Of a stretch of 64,000 nucleotides of DNA, positions 8,867-17,994 are shown one piece after another. Source of the stretch: Paenibacillus crassostreae (GTDB taxonomy: Bacteria; Bacillota; Bacilli; Paenibacillales; Paenibacillaceae); NCBI RefSeq assembly GCF_001857945.1, contig NZ_CP017770.1, positions 2,790,001-2,854,000 of the forward strand. Direction: 5' to 3'. How positions within the stretch are numbered: the first letter of the stretch is position 1; each line of letters opens with the position of its first letter. The notes beneath the pieces are model-generated. The model searched no databases. It was not told the DNA's origin and saw nothing but the letters and a program-made list of their open reading frames with translations. A program made the translations under genes and the position numbers.

Positions 8867-9742
8867 TCATTGTCCTCCTCGCTTTTTGCGATAATGTTGA
8901 ACATTGATATAGGATTGTTCTAGCTTAGGAACGAAGTCCTCGAATTGTTTACTGAGCATTCCAGTGAATAGAATATCGATAATATGAAGCTGCGAAATAC
9001 GTGAAGCCATATCTCCCCGTCGCATCCCGTGTTCTAAAGAAGAAGAGAATAGTGGGAGATCAGCGAGCGAAGCCAATGTATTGCTGCCGTAGGAGGTAAT
9101 GGATATCGTGGTAGCTCCATTATTGCCAGCACAAGTTAATGCATCTATTGTCTCTGGTGTTTCTCCTGAATAGGAGATAGCCAAAGCGACATCGCTCTGA
9201 CTAAGGGTAGATGCTGAGGTAATCTGCATATGGGAATCGGAGAAAGCAGTGCAATTCACACCAATACGAATTAGCTTTTGATAAAAATCTTGAGCAATGA
9301 TAGAGGATGTCGCCATCCCGTATAAATCAATTCTGTGTGCCCCGCATAGCAAATCCACGACTTTGTTCAGCTTAGTTAGATCTAATAGAGAAGTTGTATC
9401 TCGAATCGACGATATATGATTAGCTTGCATAGCCTCGACTATGAGAGATAATGGATTACCTGCGACGATGTCTTGGTATGCGGAAGAGTGAGACTCTCCT
9501 TTTGATCCTACTTGGGCAATTTCAGAAGCAAGATGGACCTTGAAATCGGGGAATCCTTTGAAATGAAACACTTTACAGAATCTGGTGATCGTAGCCGGAC
9601 TGACCGCACATTGTTCTGCTAAATCGGTGATACCCATATGAACAACTTCGCTAGGAGCGGCTAGGATATGTTGTGCTAATTTATGCTCCAATGGGGAGAG
9701 TTTTGATAACTCATGTTGCAGAGTATGTAGGATTGCAGCCAT
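8867..9742 (-). CDS. RpiR-family transcriptional regulator (SIS domain)
   Basis: A 291-residue sugar-phosphate-responsive regulator. The N-terminal RpiR-type helix-turn-helix is clear (MGITDLAEQCAVSPATITRFCKVFHFKGFPD split over residues ~38-68), and the C-terminal SIS domain (about 115-255), with GMATSSIIAQDF and AISYSGETPETI, would bind a phosphosugar. As first gene of an operon with nagB and nagA it probably senses an amino-sugar phosphate and controls this operon; that ligand is an inference. GGAGGTG precedes the ATG. No clear operator could be identified in the 237 bp upstream. Confidence 0.88.
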   Translation of the reverse strand: MAAILHTLQHELSKLSPLEHKLAQHILAAPSEVVHMGITDLAEQCAVSPATITRFCKVFHFKGFPDFKVHLASEIAQVGSKGESHSSAYQDIVAGNPLSLIVEAMQANHISSIRDTTSLLDLTKLNKVVDLLCGAHRIDLYGMATSSIIAQDFYQKLIRIGVNCTAFSDSHMQITSASTLSQSDVALAISYSGETPETIDALTCAGNNGATTISITSYGSNTLASLADLPLFSSSLEHGMRRGDMASRISQLHIIDILFTGMLSKQFEDFVPKLEQSYINVQHYRKKRGGQ

Positions 9743-9979
9743 AGAGACACCTCCAGTTCGTATGTTGGTCTTCTAATATATACTATGATGTACAAATAAT
9801 AATAAAATTATTTTTGTTATTTTTAATTATTATATGAAAAATATTTTCATGCCCATCATATTATAACATCACTTTGGATACAATCGTATTTAATATATTA
9901 CCCTCCAATGCATGAAATAAGCTAGATAACCCACAATAAGTAAAGGTAATTAATTTATGCGGAAAAAGGAGTAGGTATA

Positions 9980-10636
9980 TTGAAAAGGCTAATTGTAAGT
10001 ATGATGTTATTCTGTATGATTGCTGTATTAAGCTCAAACTCGATTGAGGCCCAGGCTTCTGAGAATGTTCAGGCTCGTGCACAAAAAGAATGTATAAAGC
10101 CGTGGCAGGCGCAGTTAAAAGGGGATCTCAGAAAGCTATGGATCGACCATATGATATGGACGAGAAATTATATAGTAAGTGCAGTAGCAGAATTAGAAGA
10201 TCAGGAGCAAGTACTGGCAAGATTATTGAAGAATCAGCAGGATATAGGCAATTCAATGAAACCTTATTATGGGGAAGAGGCCGGTAATAAGCTTGGGGAA
10301 CTGTTGATAGAGCATATTATGATTGCAGGAAAAATTGTAGATGCTGCAAAAGGCGGGAATCAGGCAGAACTTGAAGAGTTTAATAAACAATGGGTTAGAA
10401 ATTCTGATGATATCGCCCAATTTCTCAGCAGTATTAATCCCAATTGGACGGAAAAAGAATTAAAGAAGTTGTTATATCGACACTTACAACTCATTGCGGA
10501 TGAACTTACGGCTCGAATCGGGAAAGATTGGAATGCTGAAATCGCTGCTTATGATATGGGTGAGGCTCATATCGTGATGTTCGCAGATGTTCTGGCAGAA
10601 GGGATTATTAAACAGTTCCCGAAGCCGCTGAAATAA
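9980..10636 (+). CDS. Secreted protein of unknown function
   Basis: A 218-residue protein that starts with TTG after AAAAAGGAG. It has a lysine-containing start, a hydrophobic signal peptide (about 3-20) and a likely cleavage after IEAQA, so it is probably exported. The mature part is helical and acidic. Conserved-looking blocks are LWIDHMIWTRNYIVSAV, MKPYYGEEAGNKLGELL and AYDMGEAHIVMFADVLAEGI, which suggest a helical bundle; I do not recognise catalytic residues. Similar Firmicutes proteins are known to me only as uncharacterised or doubtfully named entries. It is a single gene with its own terminator, convergent with the SLH gene. Confidence 0.65.
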   Translation: MKRLIVSMMLFCMIAVLSSNSIEAQASENVQARAQKECIKPWQAQLKGDLRKLWIDHMIWTRNYIVSAVAELEDQEQVLARLLKNQQDIGNSMKPYYGEEAGNKLGELLIEHIMIAGKIVDAAKGGNQAELEEFNKQWVRNSDDIAQFLSSINPNWTEKELKKLLYRHLQLIADELTARIGKDWNAEIAAYDMGEAHIVMFADVLAEGIIKQFPKPLK

Positions 10637-10655
10637 AATCGTTTTAATATAACTA

Positions 10656-10693
10656 AAGTCCCTTCCAGGGTAATTCGCGGAAGGGACTTCTTT
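10656..10693 (+). terminator. Terminator between convergent genes
   Basis: AAGTCCCTTCC pairs perfectly with GGAAGGGACTT across a 12-base loop, followed by CTTT. It ends the secreted-protein gene and may also serve the convergent SLH gene. Confidence 0.85.
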
Positions 10694-10709
10694 GATCATA
10701 TTAATTTTG

Positions 10710-11390
10710 TTACTCATTAATAACAGGTGCTGGATGTGCCTGCAAATACTCAAGTGCATTATAGATCTGTTCTGTTGCATCAGCCCGCGAAATAACAGCT
10801 TGTGGATGGAAGTTCTGTTCGGCATCCAGCTTTACAAGGCCATAGGAAAGTGCGCGTTGAATGGAGCCGCTATATTCAATAGTTAATGCGCTCTCATCAC
10901 TTACTTTTACAGGAAGAAGATTGATCATGGGTAGGTTACCATGTCTCTCCATAGCTTGAACAAGATGATAAGTAAACTCTTGACGAGTCCATTGTTCATT
11001 TGGATCTAGGTCTGTAGGTAAATCAATCTTATTGACGGTAGCTATAATTAATGTGTCCGCATACCATGCATCATTATTAGCTAATGCATAGTAATCCGTA
11101 GCTTTAGGATCCTTAGCAAATTTTACAAAATCAAGGTTGAGATCAAAGGTGTTCACAATAAGCTGAATTCCTTGAGCTGCTGTAAGAGGAGCCAAAGGGA
11201 AGAACTGATGAGAGGTAACTCCTTGGACAATACCTTTTTCATACAAAGAAATAATCTTCTCTGGCGCATCAACATGGCTTAAATCTGAGAAAGGTTGTGT
11301 TGCTGCAAAACTTTGCCCTGCGAGGGTAAATAAGAGTGCAACCGTAGTAGTAAGTGTTATTATTTTAAATTTTGAATTCATAGAATTCAC
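10710..11390 (-). CDS. Small exported protein made of SLH-like domains
   Basis: A 226-residue protein with a signal peptide (hydrophobic stretch KIITLTTTVALLFTLAG, cleavage near SFA-ATQ) and then SLH-like repeats only. The first is clear: PFSDLSHVDAPEKIISLYEKG followed by IVQGVTSHQFFPLAPLTAAQG. Two more degenerate units follow, around DAWYADTLIIATVNKIDLP and SIQRALSYGLV...ISRADATEQIYNAL. SLH domains bind pyruvylated secondary cell-wall polymers, so it is probably wall-attached. No other domain is present. GAGGTG precedes the start. It is a single-gene unit convergent with the preceding gene. Confidence 0.75.
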   Translation of the reverse strand: MNSMNSKFKIITLTTTVALLFTLAGQSFAATQPFSDLSHVDAPEKIISLYEKGIVQGVTSHQFFPLAPLTAAQGIQLIVNTFDLNLDFVKFAKDPKATDYYALANNDAWYADTLIIATVNKIDLPTDLDPNEQWTRQEFTYHLVQAMERHGNLPMINLLPVKVSDESALTIEYSGSIQRALSYGLVKLDAEQNFHPQAVISRADATEQIYNALEYLQAHPAPVINE

Positions 11391-11572
11391 CTCATATCAG
11401 TTATTTTGTTAGCTATGCTTATAGACGATATTGGTTAAATAAGGTTGCAGGAAATTGGAGACTGAACCCTCTTGTGTTAATAATCAAAATTTGAGACAAT
11501 CATAACTAAATGGTTAGCTTCAGCTCCGTAACAATAAGGCAGAATTTTAAAGTGTTGAAAAGAGGATATGAA

Positions 11573-12670
11573 ATGAATAAACAATCCATTTATGGATTAA
11601 CATTTGAACAACTAACAGAGTGGCTTATAGAATATGGGCATAAAAAATTCCGTGCATCGCAAGTCTGGGACTGGCTTTATCGTAAGCGAGTAATGGATTT
11701 CTCGGAAATGACGGATGTGAATAAAGAATGCGTTCAGTTATTAGCAGATCATTTCGTGATCGAGACGTTAACGGAACATGTGAAGCAAGAGTCCAGTGAT
11801 GGAACGATTAAATTCCTATTCAAATTACAAGATGGGAACCTGATTGAAACGGTGTTGATGAGACAGAAATATGGTCTAGCAGTCTGTGTCACAACCCAAG
11901 TAGGATGCAATATCGGATGTAGCTTCTGTGCCAGTGGTTTAATCAAGAAAAGCCGTGACTTAACTAGTGGAGAAATTGTTGAACAAATCATGAAAGCCCA
12001 GCAACATTTAGATCATGCACTCCAAGATGAAAAGGTAACTCATGTTGTGGTGATGGGAATTGGTGAACCATTTGATAATTTCGTACATCTAGTCAACTTC
12101 CTACAGGTCATTAAGGATCAAAAAGGCCTAGCTATTGGTGCGAAACGGATCACCGTATCTACCAGTGGTCTGCCTGATAAAATCAGAGAATTTACCGATG
12201 CTGATCTACAAGTGAACTTAGCAATATCTATACACGCGCCTAATAATGAGCTTCGGACACAGATTATGAAGATTAATCGTGCTTATCCAATTGAGATATT
12301 AATGCAGGCGGTAGAGTACTATTTATCGAAGACCAATCGGAGAATTATGTTTGAATACATCCTACTTAAGGATGTCAATGATCATAAAGAACATGCTTTA
12401 GAACTTGCTGAACTTATTCATGGTAAAAAAGACCTTATAAGTGTTAACTTAATTCCATATAATCCGGTTGATGAGCATAGTCAATATCAGAGAAGCGATC
12501 AAGAAGCAATTCTATCCTTCTATGATACATTGAAGAAGCAAGGTGTTAACTGTACCGTTCGACTTGAGCATGGGGCAGATATTGATGCTGCTTGTGGACA
12601 GTTAAGAAGTAAACAAATGAAACAATCGGCAGAAGATATTTCCGATCAAGATCGCTTTGCATTAGGTTGA
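11573..12670 (+). CDS. rlmN: 23S rRNA (adenine-C2)-methyltransferase RlmN, also tRNA-modifying
   Basis: A radical-SAM enzyme that methylates C2 of A2503 in 23S rRNA and of A37 in some tRNAs (365 residues). The [4Fe-4S]/SAM motif C-x3-C-x2-C is in [14 protein letters not shown]. Other family blocks are [12 protein letters not shown] near the N-terminus, [21 protein letters not shown]-type (here [13 protein letters not shown]) and the C-terminal methyl-carrying Cys in [12 protein letters not shown]. The frame is open from 11510, but the ATG at 11573 after AGAGGAT gives the expected N-terminus. It stands alone with a terminator 14 bp after the stop. Cfr-like resistance activity is unlikely given the close RlmN pattern. 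Confidence 0.93.
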   Translation: MNKQSIYGLTFEQLTEWLIEYGHKKFRASQVWDWLYRKRVMDFSEMTDVNKECVQLLADHFVIETLTEHVKQESSDGTIKFLFKLQDGNLIETVLMRQKYGLAVCVTTQVGCNIGCSFCASGLIKKSRDLTSGEIVEQIMKAQQHLDHALQDEKVTHVVVMGIGEPFDNFVHLVNFLQVIKDQKGLAIGAKRITVSTSGLPDKIREFTDADLQVNLAISIHAPNNELRTQIMKINRAYPIEILMQAVEYYLSKTNRRIMFEYILLKDVNDHKEHALELAELIHGKKDLISVNLIPYNPVDEHSQYQRSDQEAILSFYDTLKKQGVNCTVRLEHGADIDAACGQLRSKQMKQSAEDISDQDRFALG

Positions 12671-12683
12671 TCAAGGAATTTAA

Positions 12684-12727
12684 GAAACGGCTGGGCCGTC
12701 CTTTAAAGGACAGCCCAGCCGTTTTCT
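12684..12727 (+). terminator. Terminator after rlmN
   Basis: A long hairpin, AAACGGCTGGGC...GCCCAGCCGTTTT, with a central self-complementary GTCCTTTAAAGGAC and a T-rich end. The core GTCCTT-AAGGAC flanked by AAACGG/CCGTTT is also found in the double-hairpin repeats at 6792-6953 and 61688-61788. Confidence 0.85.
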
Positions 12728-12802
12728 GTTTGTCTATATTAATATTTCACGTTGCCAAAGTGTAAACGATTTTGAACTTCAATTTCCTCACACCAGAGGT
12801 GA

Positions 12803-13072
12803 AATTAAAGTGGCTATCTAGGCTTTATGCCATGATCAGTAATACTTGGTGATAACGGACGAGGCAGACATAGCGAAGGAGACGGAATTGTCTTGTAGAA
12901 GCGGAGCGTTCGCCTTTGACTTTGGATTTCACCTGATAAAGGTGTTATACAATCAAGAAATCCAAAGTCAACAGCGATCGTAAAGGCAATCCGTCGCCGT
13001 AGCGGTCATACTGCACGCTCCCCTTCTCCAAGTATTACGCTTGGTAGTGAGCCTTTTAGCCATACCTTAAAT
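12803..13072. repeat. ~270 bp imperfect palindrome
   Basis: The two halves are recognisably inverted copies. Outer ends: TGGCTA...AGGCTT at the left against AAAGGCT...TAGCCA at the right. Then TAATACTTGG/CCAAGTATTA, a GACGGA(A)TTG...CTT block against AAGGCAATCCGTC, and the innermost arms GACTTTGGATTTC/GAAATCCAAAGTC (13 bp, perfect) around a ~26 bp loop at about 12931-12955. It fills the 403 bp gap between rlmN and the dtpT stop and contains no plausible coding frame. A MITE-type element or a structured repeat is likely. Confidence 0.7.
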
Positions 13073-13073
13073 A

Positions 13074-14576
13074 TCACCGAACACCCTTCATATAACCCTG
13101 GATTTTCGGAGCAAGACTGAAGAGAATAATACTAAGTACGATAGCTGCTCCACCAATAATACCGAAGTATAGTATTTCAGTTTCAGGTGAATAGAATTTA
13201 ACGATCTGTGCATTGATAGCTTGTGCAGCAGCGTTAGACAAGAACCATAAGCTCATGGTCTGTGCAGAGAAAGCGGCTGGTGCTAACTTGGTGGTGACCG
13301 AGAGTCCAACAGGTGACAGACATAATTCCCCGATGACGACAATCAAATAACTGAGAACTAGCCATAATGGACTTACTAATGAATCGCTTCCGCCAAAGTA
13401 AACAGGTAACAGGATAACAAGAAATGATAGGCCAGCGAATAATAACCCAATTGAGAATTTATTCGCCACCGTTGGTTGACGGGGCCCTAATTTCATCCAA
13501 AACCATGCAAATACAGGAGCAAGAACAATGATGAACAATGGATTCAATGATTGGAACCAAGCAGGTGATATTTCAATGCCCGCGAATTGCAACTGTGTAC
13601 GCTTGTCCGCATAACTGGCAAGGATGGTTGATCCTTGTTCCTGAATAGCCCAGAACATGACAGAAGCTATAAATAGCGGAATATAGGCGATGAGTCGTGA
13701 GCGTTCGTCGCCTGATGTTTTGGGGCTACGATACATGACAATAAAGTAACAGGTAGGAATTAGAATTCCTAAAATCCCTACAAGAGTAATAAAGCTTTGA
13801 AATGTAAGTAGACCCATTGGGATAGAAATAGCAACCAAGATAGCAATAACAACTACGGCTATTGCAAAGATGGTGAATACTTTTTTCTTTTCTGTTCCGG
13901 ATAAAGGATTCGCTATAATCGTACCGGCAAGTCCTAGGTTTTTCTTCTTAGTCACAATAAAAATAACCAATCCTAGAAACATACCAACAGCGGCAAGGGA
14001 GAATCCTAAGTGGAAGTTGTTGCTCTCTTTACCCATTGCTACTGATCCAACAAGTAGAGGGGCGAGGAATCCACCAAGGTTAATCCCCATATAGAAAATA
14101 CTAAATCCTGAATCTCGACGATGATCTTCGGGGCTGTATATTTCACCTACAACACTAGATACATTAGGTTTCAGTAAGCCTGTACCGATGACAATCAGAA
14201 CCATGGAAACAAAGAACATCGCGATACTTCCAGGTATAGCCAGGATAATATGTCCGAACATAATCAATATTCCACCGTAAAAAATGGATTTTGAAGTTCC
14301 AAATATTCGATCGGCTAACCATCCGCCAATAATTCCAGACATATACACAAGCGAACCGTAAATAGACATGATTGCTAGTGCAGTGCTTTCTTCAATGCCT
14401 AATCCACCCTGTGATAACTCATAATACATATAGTAGACTAGAATGGCTCTCATTCCGTAGTATGAGAATCGCTCCCAGAATTCTGTGAAGAATAATGTAA
14501 ACAACCCCTTAGGATGTCCGAAAAACCCCTTTTGTGGAACGCTGTCCACAATCCTGTGTCTGTTAAAATCTGTCAT
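13074..14576 (-). CDS. dtpT: Proton-dependent di-/tripeptide transporter (POT/PTR2 family)
   Basis: A 500-residue integral membrane symporter importing di- and tripeptides. Family signatures are present: HPKGLFTLFFTEFWERFSYYGMRA at the N-terminus (the E-x-x-E-R-F motif), GGWLADRIFGTSKSI after TM2, and the PTR2 signature FSIFYMGINLGGFLAPLL in TM5. About 14 membrane segments are evident. The start ATG follows AAGGAGG. It is a single gene; its 3' end abuts the ~270 bp palindrome. The regulated promoter lies in the 235 bp divergent gap with the dehydrogenase gene, in which I see no clear operator. Confidence 0.9.
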   Translation of the reverse strand: MTDFNRHRIVDSVPQKGFFGHPKGLFTLFFTEFWERFSYYGMRAILVYYMYYELSQGGLGIEESTALAIMSIYGSLVYMSGIIGGWLADRIFGTSKSIFYGGILIMFGHIILAIPGSIAMFFVSMVLIVIGTGLLKPNVSSVVGEIYSPEDHRRDSGFSIFYMGINLGGFLAPLLVGSVAMGKESNNFHLGFSLAAVGMFLGLVIFIVTKKKNLGLAGTIIANPLSGTEKKKVFTIFAIAVVVIAILVAISIPMGLLTFQSFITLVGILGILIPTCYFIVMYRSPKTSGDERSRLIAYIPLFIASVMFWAIQEQGSTILASYADKRTQLQFAGIEISPAWFQSLNPLFIIVLAPVFAWFWMKLGPRQPTVANKFSIGLLFAGLSFLVILLPVYFGGSDSLVSPLWLVLSYLIVVIGELCLSPVGLSVTTKLAPAAFSAQTMSLWFLSNAAAQAINAQIVKFYSPETEILYFGIIGGAAIVLSIILFSLAPKIQGYMKGVR

Positions 14577-14811
14577 GATAATCCTCCTTATTTATGTAAA
14601 AACATTATAACATTCAAACTAGGTGAAAAAATACACGAAGTCATGGTTTTTGTATGAACAATATTAATATACCCAATATCTTATAGGTAGAATATTTAGT
14701 TTGTTGGAATAAATTACCTCATTAATGTAGGTAGTCCTTTTGCAGATCATTTGCTTTCAATTTCGGAATGATATAATTAAAGAAGGGAGAACATTAAGGA
14801 GGAGCGAGAAT

Positions 14812-15780
14812 ATGGAAAAGTATAAAGTAGCCATTATGGGTCCGTTGTATCCAGATGCAAGAGCTAGATTAGAAGAGGTTTGTGAAATAAAGTTATGGGA
14901 TAAGTCGGATCCAATTCCTCGAGATGAATTAGTTGAATGGCTAGCTGATGCGGAAGGTTTCATAAGTAGAGGCGATATTAAAGTGGATAAGGATTTATTG
15001 TCGCAAGCACCTCAATTACGCGTAATTGCGCAATCATCCGTTGGATATGACAATATTGATATCAGTGCATGTACGGAACAAGCCATTCCAGTAGGGAATA
15101 CGCCTGTTGTACTTGTTGAGGCAACAGCTGATTTAACTTTTGGACTAGTGTTATCCTCCGCAAGACGTATTCACGAAGGCTGGAATTATGTTCAAGAAGG
15201 GCATTGGACAAGCCGACGCAATATCCCACTAGGCGTTGATTTATTCGGAAAAACTTTAGGGATTGTAGGTATGGGTAATATTGGAGTAGCCGTTGCGAGA
15301 AGAGCGCAGGCAAGTGGGATGCAAGTTATTTATCACAATCGATCAATACGAACAGATCAGGAGCAGTTAGCAGCCACTTTTGTTAACTTCGATCAATTGT
15401 TGGAGGAATCAGACTTCATCGTAGTTCTAGTTCCGCTTTCAGCAGAAAGCCGCCATTTGTTTGGAAAAGATCAGTTTAAACATATGAAATCGTCAGCGTA
15501 TTTTATCAATGCATCTCGTGGGCCGGTAGTGGATACAGAAGCTCTCTATGAAGCGTTGGTTAATCAAGATATTGCCTATGCGGCATTAGATGTGGTCAAT
15601 CCGGAGCCATTCTCTGACCATCCATTGATTCATTTACCTAATGTATTAATTACACCTCATATTGGAAGTGCTACCCTGGAGACAAGAACCCAAATGGGAG
15701 AATTAACAGCTGATAATTTACTTGCTGGTCTAGCTAAGCAAACCTTGCCTAAATGTGTAAATGATGAAGTGAATTATTAA
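14812..15780 (+). CDS. D-2-hydroxyacid dehydrogenase (glyoxylate/hydroxypyruvate reductase type)
   Basis: An NAD(P)-dependent oxidoreductase of 322 residues that would reduce a 2-oxoacid such as glyoxylate or hydroxypyruvate, or work in reverse. The cofactor-binding Rossmann motif is GIVGMGNIGVAVARR. The catalytic Arg (NASRGPVVDTEAL), Glu (DVVNPEPF) and His (TPHIGSAT) are all present, and the substrate-binding loop is SSVGYDNID. ATG 14812 after AAGGAGGAG was chosen over the upstream-open frame from 14740. The exact substrate is uncertain. It appears monocistronic and is divergent from dtpT. Confidence 0.85.
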   Translation: MEKYKVAIMGPLYPDARARLEEVCEIKLWDKSDPIPRDELVEWLADAEGFISRGDIKVDKDLLSQAPQLRVIAQSSVGYDNIDISACTEQAIPVGNTPVVLVEATADLTFGLVLSSARRIHEGWNYVQEGHWTSRRNIPLGVDLFGKTLGIVGMGNIGVAVARRAQASGMQVIYHNRSIRTDQEQLAATFVNFDQLLEESDFIVVLVPLSAESRHLFGKDQFKHMKSSAYFINASRGPVVDTEALYEALVNQDIAYAALDVVNPEPFSDHPLIHLPNVLITPHIGSATLETRTQMGELTADNLLAGLAKQTLPKCVNDEVNY

Positions 15781-16194
15781 AGAATGCATCAGACTCAAGT
15801 GATAAATCATAGGATTTACTTTCTTGTTTGTCATCAATTGTGATATTCTATACTTAATGCAATAACGGGTTTATACTTATTGGTTAAGCTTATTCATCTC
15901 ACTCAAATGGACTTGATGTATGTAATTGGGTTTATTGAGTTATACTGTGATAAATTATTTATTGTTTTAATTTCTCGTGGAATTGATGATTTTAGTGTAA
16001 AATAAGAATAAACTTACATTGGCTGTAAAGGTTAGTTTGGTTTTATCTTTGGTTAGTTTTAACCCTTCATTAATGCGATTTCTTTTTTTGAGGAAGCGGA
16101 TATTGCCTTTTAAGAAAGGTAGTATAACCGTTTTTTCTTAGTGATTGGGTTATATTTATGCAGTATAAATTGTTATTGTAAAGGAGAATTTGAT
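15781..16194. other. Gene-free AT-rich intergenic region
   Basis: This 414 bp stretch contains no open frame with a credible start and no clear hairpin terminator for the dehydrogenase gene. It presumably holds the promoter for the DUF1641-ndh operon near its right end. I could not assign a convincing -35/-10 pair. Confidence 0.5.
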
Positions 16195-16635
16195 ATGTCA
16201 GAATCCATTACGCAGACAACGTCTGATGTAGAATCACAAACCGTATCAGCTACACAGGGATCCAATGATCTACTTGAACAACTGTTGAAACCTGAGGTAC
16301 AGGAATCGCTTACTACATTGATTGAGCAACTACCTAAGTTGACTGAACTAGTAAACGTATTGACGAAATCATATGATTTCGCACATTCTGTTGCAACAGA
16401 TGATGTATTAAAGAGTGATACTGTAGGAGCCATTCAAGAGATGGTTGGTCCAGTGAAGAAATCGGTGAAGAACATGGCTGTTAATGTTATAGAAGCGAAG
16501 GAACGTGCCGAGAAGAGTCAAGAAGTGATCGGAGTATTTGGTTTGTTGAAGATACTTAAAGATCCACAGGCACAGAAGATGTTCCGCTTCGTCAATGCAT
16601 ATCTTCAAGTTAGTGAAGAACGTAGTAAGAAATAA
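16195..16635 (+). CDS. DUF1641 domain protein
   Basis: A small, mostly helical, soluble protein (146 residues) of the DUF1641/YrhD type. The domain covers about residues 30-140, with blocks EQLPKLTELVNVLTKSYDF and VIGVFGLLKILKDPQAQK. The N-terminal 25 residues are Ser/Thr/Gln-rich and probably disordered. AAGGAG nine bases before ATG 16195 decides the start over a GTG at 16141. It precedes the type II NADH dehydrogenase by 38 bp, so the two are likely co-expressed. DUF1641 genes are often found next to redox flavoproteins; its biochemical role is not known to me. Confidence 0.8.
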   Translation: MSESITQTTSDVESQTVSATQGSNDLLEQLLKPEVQESLTTLIEQLPKLTELVNVLTKSYDFAHSVATDDVLKSDTVGAIQEMVGPVKKSVKNMAVNVIEAKERAEKSQEVIGVFGLLKILKDPQAQKMFRFVNAYLQVSEERSKK

Positions 16636-16673
16636 CGATTCGGAAATAATAACTTAATAAGAGCGGAGGACAC

Positions 16674-17855
16674 ATGATGTCAAAACATATTGTTATATTA
16701 GGTGCAGGTTATGGTGGACTTCTAACGGCATTAAGTCTTCGTAAATATATGAGCAAAGCTGAAGCGCAAGTGACGGTTGTAAACCAGACACCAACACATC
16801 AAATCATTACAGAATTACATCGACTTGCAGCTGGTAATGTTGCTGAAAAGGCGGTTGCTATGCCGCTGGAGAAGTTATTCAAAGGCAAGGACATTAATTT
16901 AAAAATCAGTAAAGTGCAATCTTTCTCAGTGGACAAAAAAGAAATTAAACTTTCTGATGGATCAACCTTGACCTATGATGCTCTTGTTGTCGGATTGGGA
17001 AGCCAAACGGCATTTTTCGGTATTCCGGGACTTGAACAAAATAGTATGGTGTTGAAATCAACTGCAGATGCTAACAACATCCATAAGCATATTGAAGATC
17101 GTATTCGTGAATTTGCGAAAACTAACAATGAAGCTGATGGAACGATTGTCATTGGTGGTGGCGGACTATCTGGTGTTGAGCTAGTGGGTGAAATCGCTGA
17201 TGGTATGCCTGAATTAGCTAAAAAACATGGTATAGATCCGAAATTAGTGAAATTATTACTCGTTGAAGCGGGTCCTAAGATTCTTCCTGTATTGCCAGAT
17301 CATTTGATCGAACGTGCAACGAAGAGTCTGGAATCTCGTGGTGTTCAATTCTTAACAGGTCTTCCTGTAACGAATGTTGAAGGAAATACGATTGATCTAA
17401 AAGATGGACAGAAGATTGTTTCTAATACATTTGTATGGACAGGTGGAGTACAAGGTAATCCACTCGTTGGGGAATCAGGTCTTGAAGTGAATCGTGGACG
17501 TGCAACCGTTAATAACCATCTTCAATCCGTATCACATCCTGATGTATTCGTTGTGGGTGATAGTGCTATATACATGGATCCTGATGGTCGTCCTAAACCA
17601 CCAACTGCACAGATTGCTTGGCAAATGGGTGAACTTGTTGGTTACAACTTGTTCGCAATGCTTAATAATAAGTCGATGGAAGAATTCAGTCCGATCGATT
17701 CAGGAACACTAGCAAGCTTAGGTCGTAAGGATGCTGTTGCTACGGTTGGAGGTAATAACACTCCACTGAAAGGCCTACCAGCTTCACTTATGAAAGAAGC
17801 GAGTAATATTCGTTACTTATCACATATTAAAGCACTTTATAGTTTGGCATATTAA
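16674..17855 (+). CDS. Type II NADH:quinone oxidoreductase-like FAD protein
   Basis: A 393-residue membrane-associated flavoprotein of the pyridine-nucleotide-disulphide oxidoreductase fold, likely passing electrons from NADH to menaquinone without pumping protons. It has the N-terminal FAD-binding ILGAGYGGLLTAL, a central NADH-binding IVIGGGGLSGVELVGEIA, and the second FAD motif VFVVGDSAIY followed by PTAQIAWQMGELVGYNL. The C-terminus (PASLMKEASNIRYLSHIKALYSLAY) is an amphipathic segment of the type that docks these enzymes to the membrane. A sulphide:quinone reductase role is less likely because no catalytic Cys pair is apparent. A terminator follows. Confidence 0.85.
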   Translation: MMSKHIVILGAGYGGLLTALSLRKYMSKAEAQVTVVNQTPTHQIITELHRLAAGNVAEKAVAMPLEKLFKGKDINLKISKVQSFSVDKKEIKLSDGSTLTYDALVVGLGSQTAFFGIPGLEQNSMVLKSTADANNIHKHIEDRIREFAKTNNEADGTIVIGGGGLSGVELVGEIADGMPELAKKHGIDPKLVKLLLVEAGPKILPVLPDHLIERATKSLESRGVQFLTGLPVTNVEGNTIDLKDGQKIVSNTFVWTGGVQGNPLVGESGLEVNRGRATVNNHLQSVSHPDVFVVGDSAIYMDPDGRPKPPTAQIAWQMGELVGYNLFAMLNNKSMEEFSPIDSGTLASLGRKDAVATVGGNNTPLKGLPASLMKEASNIRYLSHIKALYSLAY

Positions 17856-17864
17856 CAATTATAT

Positions 17865-17905
17865 AAGTAAGCCAAAGAAATGAGTCACTTTGGCTTACTT
17901 TTTGT
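17865..17905 (+). terminator. Terminator after ndh-like gene
   Basis: AAGTAAGCCAAAG pairs perfectly with CTTTGGCTTACTT around a ten-base loop and is followed by TTTG. Confidence 0.9.
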
Positions 17906-17994
17906 TTTCTCCTAATATAATCGTAACAGTTTATGAACAAATAAAGTGAATATAGGTTACAATTGAAGAAGAAAGTTAATTAGGAGTTGTGAAT

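Noticed and set aside
10710-11390. Main S-layer structural protein
   Set aside because: It consists only of SLH-like repeats and is 226 residues; S-layer proteins are much larger and have an assembly domain.
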